Shown: positions 60,895 to 64,000 of the stretch, in pieces | Layout: each line of letters opens with the position of its first letter | Numbering within the stretch: the first letter of the stretch is position 1 | Origin: Paenibacillus selenitireducens | Lineage (GTDB): Bacteria > Bacillota > Bacilli > Paenibacillales > Paenibacillaceae | Length of the DNA stretch: 64,000 bases | Direction: 5' to 3' | Assembly (NCBI RefSeq): GCF_002021565.1 | Contig: NZ_MSZX01000001.1 | Span: 310,027 to 374,026, forward strand | Position numbers and translations under genes: made by a program | Notes under the pieces: model-generated | Seen by the model: only the letters and a program-made list of their open reading frames with translations | Databases searched by the model: none | Told to the model about the DNA's origin: nothing

Positions 60895-62556
60895 ATGAAC
60901 GAAAATTTCACGATGCTGCTCCAGCTCTTTGAGCGGGCAGCATTATTGCTAATTATTTTATTTTTCTTAACTCGTATTTCAAGCTTTAAGCAGATTCTGC
61001 AAAAAGAATCGCAGACACCGAAGGAGTTCGCCGTCGTTACGATCCTGTTCTGTACCTTTGCGCTATTCGGTACCTACGCAGGCATCGATGTGGAAGGCTC
61101 GCTCGTCAACGTACGGATCATCGTGATTATGGCGGGAGGTATCTTATTCGGACCCTGGGTCGGTCTTGTCGTCGGGGTGGTGTCCGGAATCCATCGTTTT
61201 TTGATCGATATCGGCGGGGTAACCTCGATTCCATGTCTCATCACGAGCATTATTGCAGGGCTGGTATCCGGCTATATTCATCTTCGAACGCCAAAAGCGA
61301 AACGTTGGTTTGTCGGGATTCTTGCCGGAATGGCCTGCGAGGCATTAACGATGCTGTTGATTATATTCATGGCGCAGCCTGCAACACTGGGAATCGATAT
61401 TGTATCCAAAATTGCCACACCGATGATTCTAGGGCAATTAAATGTGGGATTGATCATTTTGTTAATTCAGAATGTGGAAAGTGAGCGGGAAGGAATCGCT
61501 GCTCAGCAAGCGAAGTTAGCTTTGGACATTGCGAATAAGACATTACCCTATTTTCGCTCCATCAATACCGAATCATTACACAAGATCTGTTCCATTATTA
61601 AAGAGGATATTCAAGCCGATGCGGTGGCGATTACGGATGCGTCGAATGTGCTCGCTTACGTCGGTTTTGGGGAAGACCGCTATCAATTCCGGCATGAGAT
61701 CATAAGTGATATGACCAAAGAGACGATACGAAGCGGGGAGTTCATGATCAGCAACCATGCGTTGGACGATGCGCTGCCCGGCATTCAATCCTTATTAATT
61801 ATTCCGCTGAAAGAGCGCGAAGAAGTCACCGGGACCTTGAAGATTTATTATCGGAAAGCGCATAAAATTACCTATCCGCTTCAGACTATGGCCGTCGGTT
61901 TATCCCAGATCATCTCGACATTAATGGAAGTTTCCCGTGTAGAAGAGATTAAGGAGATGGCGAATAAAGCCGAGCTCAAAGCCCTGCAGAGAACGATTCA
62001 GCCTCACTTTTTGTTCAATGCGTTGAACGCGATTGGCTCCTCAATTCGGACAAGACCGGATCAAGCGAGGGAGCTGATCGTCAATTTATCGGGATATTTA
62101 CGTTATAATTTGGAGCTTACGGACGAATTGATTGATATCCATAAGGAGCTCGAGCAGGTTCGGAATTACGTGGAAATTGAGAAAGCACGCTTTGGAAATC
62201 GATTAAACGTTGTTTATGATGTAGATGAAGTCACCGTGAAGATTCCCAGTCTCATCATTCAGCCGTTAGTGGAGAATGCGATTGTCCACGGGATATTGAA
62301 GGAGAAAGGACCCGGAACGGTCACCATCTATGTCAAAGATTCAGAGGATCACATTCGGATTGGCGTGCAGGATACAGGCGTGGGTATCCGTGAAGATATG
62401 ATTGAACAGGTGTTGGAGGAGCGTGTTCCACCGAATCATATTGGTCTTTTTAATGTGCATAAACGCGTGAAGCTCATTTTCGGGCATGGTGTTACGATGG
62501 AGCGACTAGATCAAGGAACTAATATCTTTTTTGACATACAGAAGGAGATACGATGA
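60895..62556 (+). CDS. LytS/BtsS/YpdA-type sensor histidine kinase, 553 aa
   Basis: The N-terminal 5TM-LytS membrane sensor (about residues 5-195; [37 protein letters not shown] is diagnostic) is followed by a GAF domain (about 220-345), the phospho-acceptor motif [15 protein letters not shown] near 370, and HATPase with [16 protein letters not shown] and [19 protein letters not shown] precedes the ATG. The regulator gene overlaps by four bases. E. coli relatives BtsS and YpdA (PyrS) sense pyruvate. Confidence 0.92.
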   Translation: MNENFTMLLQLFERAALLLIILFFLTRISSFKQILQKESQTPKEFAVVTILFCTFALFGTYAGIDVEGSLVNVRIIVIMAGGILFGPWVGLVVGVVSGIHRFLIDIGGVTSIPCLITSIIAGLVSGYIHLRTPKAKRWFVGILAGMACEALTMLLIIFMAQPATLGIDIVSKIATPMILGQLNVGLIILLIQNVESEREGIAAQQAKLALDIANKTLPYFRSINTESLHKICSIIKEDIQADAVAITDASNVLAYVGFGEDRYQFRHEIISDMTKETIRSGEFMISNHALDDALPGIQSLLIIPLKEREEVTGTLKIYYRKAHKITYPLQTMAVGLSQIISTLMEVSRVEEIKEMANKAELKALQRTIQPHFLFNALNAIGSSIRTRPDQARELIVNLSGYLRYNLELTDELIDIHKELEQVRNYVEIEKARFGNRLNVVYDVDEVTVKIPSLIIQPLVENAIVHGILKEKGPGTVTIYVKDSEDHIRIGVQDTGVGIREDMIEQVLEERVPPNHIGLFNVHKRVKLIFGHGVTMERLDQGTNIFFDIQKEIR

Positions 62557-63299
62557 GAGCGATAATTGTTGAAGATGAAGTATTAGCCCGTGAAGAGCTG
62601 GAGTATCTAATTACAGAACATAGCCGTATTGAAATCGTGGAACAATTCGAGGATGGCCTTGATGTGCTTAGATTTCTGCAAGACAAGGAAGTCGATGCGA
62701 TCTTTCTGGATATCAATATTCCATCCCTGGACGGGATGCTGCTAGCTGCAAATATCAGTAAGTTCGCGCGAAAACCGTATGTTATTTTTACAACGGCGTA
62801 TAAGGAACATGCTGCCCAAGCTTTTGAACTGGAAGCATTCGATTATATCTTGAAGCCCTATGACGAGAACCGGATTGCAACGATGTTACGGAAGCTAGAG
62901 ACCGCCTTTGAACGGGATCAGCAGCAAGTAGGAGGTCCAACTCCTGTGGACAGCAGGCAAAGATCTGAGGGAAAACGCATTAATCTGCTGAAAAATGACA
63001 AGTATATCGTGACGGATAGCGATGACATCTACTATGCGGAAGCACAAGAGAAGGTGACGAACGTATTCACGAAGAGCGGTACCTATATGATGCCGATGAG
63101 TATTTCGGACTTTCATGCCATGCTGCCTCAAGATCAATTCTATCGTTGTCATCGTTCCTATACCGTCAATTTGTCCCAAATCCATGAAATCGTTCCGTGG
63201 TTCAACAATACCTACCTGCTGCGTCTACGTGATATGGATGCCGAAGTGCCTGTCAGTCGAAGTAAAGTCAAAGAATTTAGGCAGTTGATGCATATATAA
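62553..63299 (+). CDS. LytTR-type response regulator (BtsR/YpdB-like), 248 aa
   Basis: The receiver at residues 1-118 has [11 protein letters not shown] and phospho-acceptor Asp in [13 protein letters not shown] near 54. The LytTR DNA-binding domain is at about 143-245 ([80 protein letters not shown]). Its ATG overlaps the kinase stop (ATGA). LytTR proteins bind paired direct repeats, and such a pair lies directly after this gene, before the MFS transporter gene. Confidence 0.92.
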   Translation: MRAIIVEDEVLAREELEYLITEHSRIEIVEQFEDGLDVLRFLQDKEVDAIFLDINIPSLDGMLLAANISKFARKPYVIFTTAYKEHAAQAFELEAFDYILKPYDENRIATMLRKLETAFERDQQQVGGPTPVDSRQRSEGKRINLLKNDKYIVTDSDDIYYAEAQEKVTNVFTKSGTYMMPMSISDFHAMLPQDQFYRCHRSYTVNLSQIHEIVPWFNNTYLLRLRDMDAEVPVSRSKVKEFRQLMHI

Positions 63300-63300
63300 A

Positions 63301-63331
63301 TGCAGTTCATTCCGTAATCCCGTCATTTCAT
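63301..63331 (+). promoter_or_regulatory. Paired direct repeat, candidate LytTR (YpdB-type) binding site
   Basis: TGCAGTTCAT (63301-63310) and GTCATTTCAT (63322-63331) are separated by exactly 11 bases. The motif I recall for E. coli YpdB is GGCATTTCAT, 11 bases, GGCATTTCAT: matches are 8 and 9 of 10. It lies 34 bases before a TAAGAT -10 candidate (63365-63370) that has no good -35, as expected of an activator-dependent promoter. Confidence 0.65.
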
Positions 63332-63461
63332 GTCGCTTTTGGCTCAAGAAAGCGTTTTATCTTGTAAGATAAGAGTGTGGAAGCAAGACGTAAGAGGCTT
63401 TCACTTCCCTACAGATAACGCATACAACTTGATCCTAGCAGAATGAAAGAGGGGATTTATC

Positions 63462-64000
63462 ATGAGAACACATCAAGCAACTGGGCCGCATGTAAATCGG
63501 TGGATGATCGTACTTGGAACAATTATTGTACAAATGGGATTAGGCACGATTTATACGTGGAGTTTGTTTAATCAGCCGTTAGCTGACAAATTTGGATGGG
63601 AGCTTAGCTCCGTATCGATTACGTTCTCCATCACCAGTTTTGCACTGGCTTTTGCGACACTGTTCGCCGGTAAAATTCAGGATCGTATCGGAATTCGCCG
63701 TTTGACGATGATCGCAGGTGCTGTTCTCGGTGCAGGACTAATCGCTAGCTCGCAGGCTTCATCGTTGTGGATGTTATATTTACTTGCTGGTGTGGTTGTT
63801 GGTTTTGCGGATGGTACAGCATATATCACATCGCTATCGAATTTAATTAAATGGTTTCCTGAACGCAAAGGGCTAATCTCGGGGATCTCGGTGGGAGCTT
63901 TTGGGACAGGCAGCTTGGTTTTTAAATATATCAATGCGAATTTCATTAATACCATGGGGGTCTCCCAAGCTTTTCTGGTCTGGGGATTGATCGTGATGGT
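63462..64000 (+). CDS. MFS transporter, OFA (oxalate/formate antiporter-like, YhjX-like) family, partial
   Basis: AAGAGGGG precedes ATG 63462, and the frame runs off the window after 179 codons. About six membrane segments are seen; the N-terminal RWMIVLGTIIVQMGLGTIYTWSLFNQPL and the loop GKIQDRIGIRRL are typical of the OFA group, which includes OxlT and E. coli YhjX. The cargo is probably a small carboxylate (pyruvate, formate, lactate). It follows a LytS/LytTR pair, the same combination as YpdAB-YhjX in E. coli. Confidence 0.85.
   Translation, partial: MRTHQATGPHVNRWMIVLGTIIVQMGLGTIYTWSLFNQPLADKFGWELSSVSITFSITSFALAFATLFAGKIQDRIGIRRLTMIAGAVLGAGLIASSQASSLWMLYLLAGVVVGFADGTAYITSLSNLIKWFPERKGLISGISVGAFGTGSLVFKYINANFINTMGVSQAFLVWGLIVM

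Noticed and set aside
1-64000. CRISPR array, prophage or integrative element
   Set aside because: No regularly repeated 25-40 base units with unique spacers, no integrase or phage structural genes; the only mobile trace is the transposase remnant near 10.6-10.8 kb. The repeat clusters at 1.2-1.4 and 10.9-11.1 kb are palindromic and degenerate, not CRISPR.

Overview
The window looks like a chromosomal segment of an endospore-forming, Gram-positive Bacillota, most likely Paenibacillus or a close relative. Reasons: strong GGAGG-type ribosome binding sites before almost every gene, TTG/GTG starts, lipoprotein signal peptides, spore-associated genes (CotSA-like, YheD-like, a small gene with a forespore-type promoter), and several CUT1 sugar importers paired with YesM/YesN-type two-component systems. 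The genus is an inference from gene content; no rRNA is present.

Layout. 0-13 kb is mixed: a small forespore-type gene, a DUF6526-type membrane protein, a secreted RCC1-like/copper-amine-oxidase-fold protein, a TetR regulator facing a DrrAB-like ABC exporter, a TPR protein, a VOC protein, tRNA-Lys(CTT), then a decaying stretch (DinB pseudogene, VOC pseudogene, IS110-like remnant) around a thioredoxin-reductase-like gene, followed by a LysR regulator and a Cu/Zn superoxide dismutase lipoprotein. 13.4-20.6 kb is an LplB/LplC/YtcQ-like importer split around its own sensor kinase/regulator. 21.5-27.6 kb is an L-fucose-type catabolic locus (LacI regulator, isomerase, kinase with an in-frame stop, aldolase, DeoR regulator). 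27.7-32 kb holds NhaC, a lipoprotein and adenine deaminase. 32-40.8 kb pairs two cytoplasmic-looking phosphoesterases with a divergent kinase/regulator/CUT1 importer. 41-48.7 kb has a luciferase-like monooxygenase and a third complete kinase/regulator/CUT1 module. None of the three importers has its own ATPase, so a shared MsmX-type ATPase elsewhere is expected.

49.4-53.4 kb is the most unusual part: two overlapping WYL-domain genes diverge from a slipin/SPFH gene (with a frameshift), and the roughly 640 bases between them hold a run of degenerate tRNA-like pieces. This resembles an RNA-damage-sensing/repair type of locus but lacks any ligase in view. 53.5-60.7 kb carries single housekeeping or spore genes (GNAT, CgoX/HemY, M14-like amidohydrolase, CotSA-like glycosyltransferase, YheD-like ATP-grasp, FMN reductase, HAD phosphatase). 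60.9-64 kb is a LytS/LytTR two-component system in front of an OFA-family MFS transporter that runs off the window; the gap before the transporter has two direct repeats matching the recalled E. coli YpdB (PyrR) motif in sequence and spacing.

Several genes are broken (DinB, VOC, transposase, fuculokinase-type kinase, slipin). The last two are single-base lesions and could be sequencing errors. Repeats typical of Paenibacillus intergenic regions occur at 1.19-1.45 kb and 10.89-11.08 kb.
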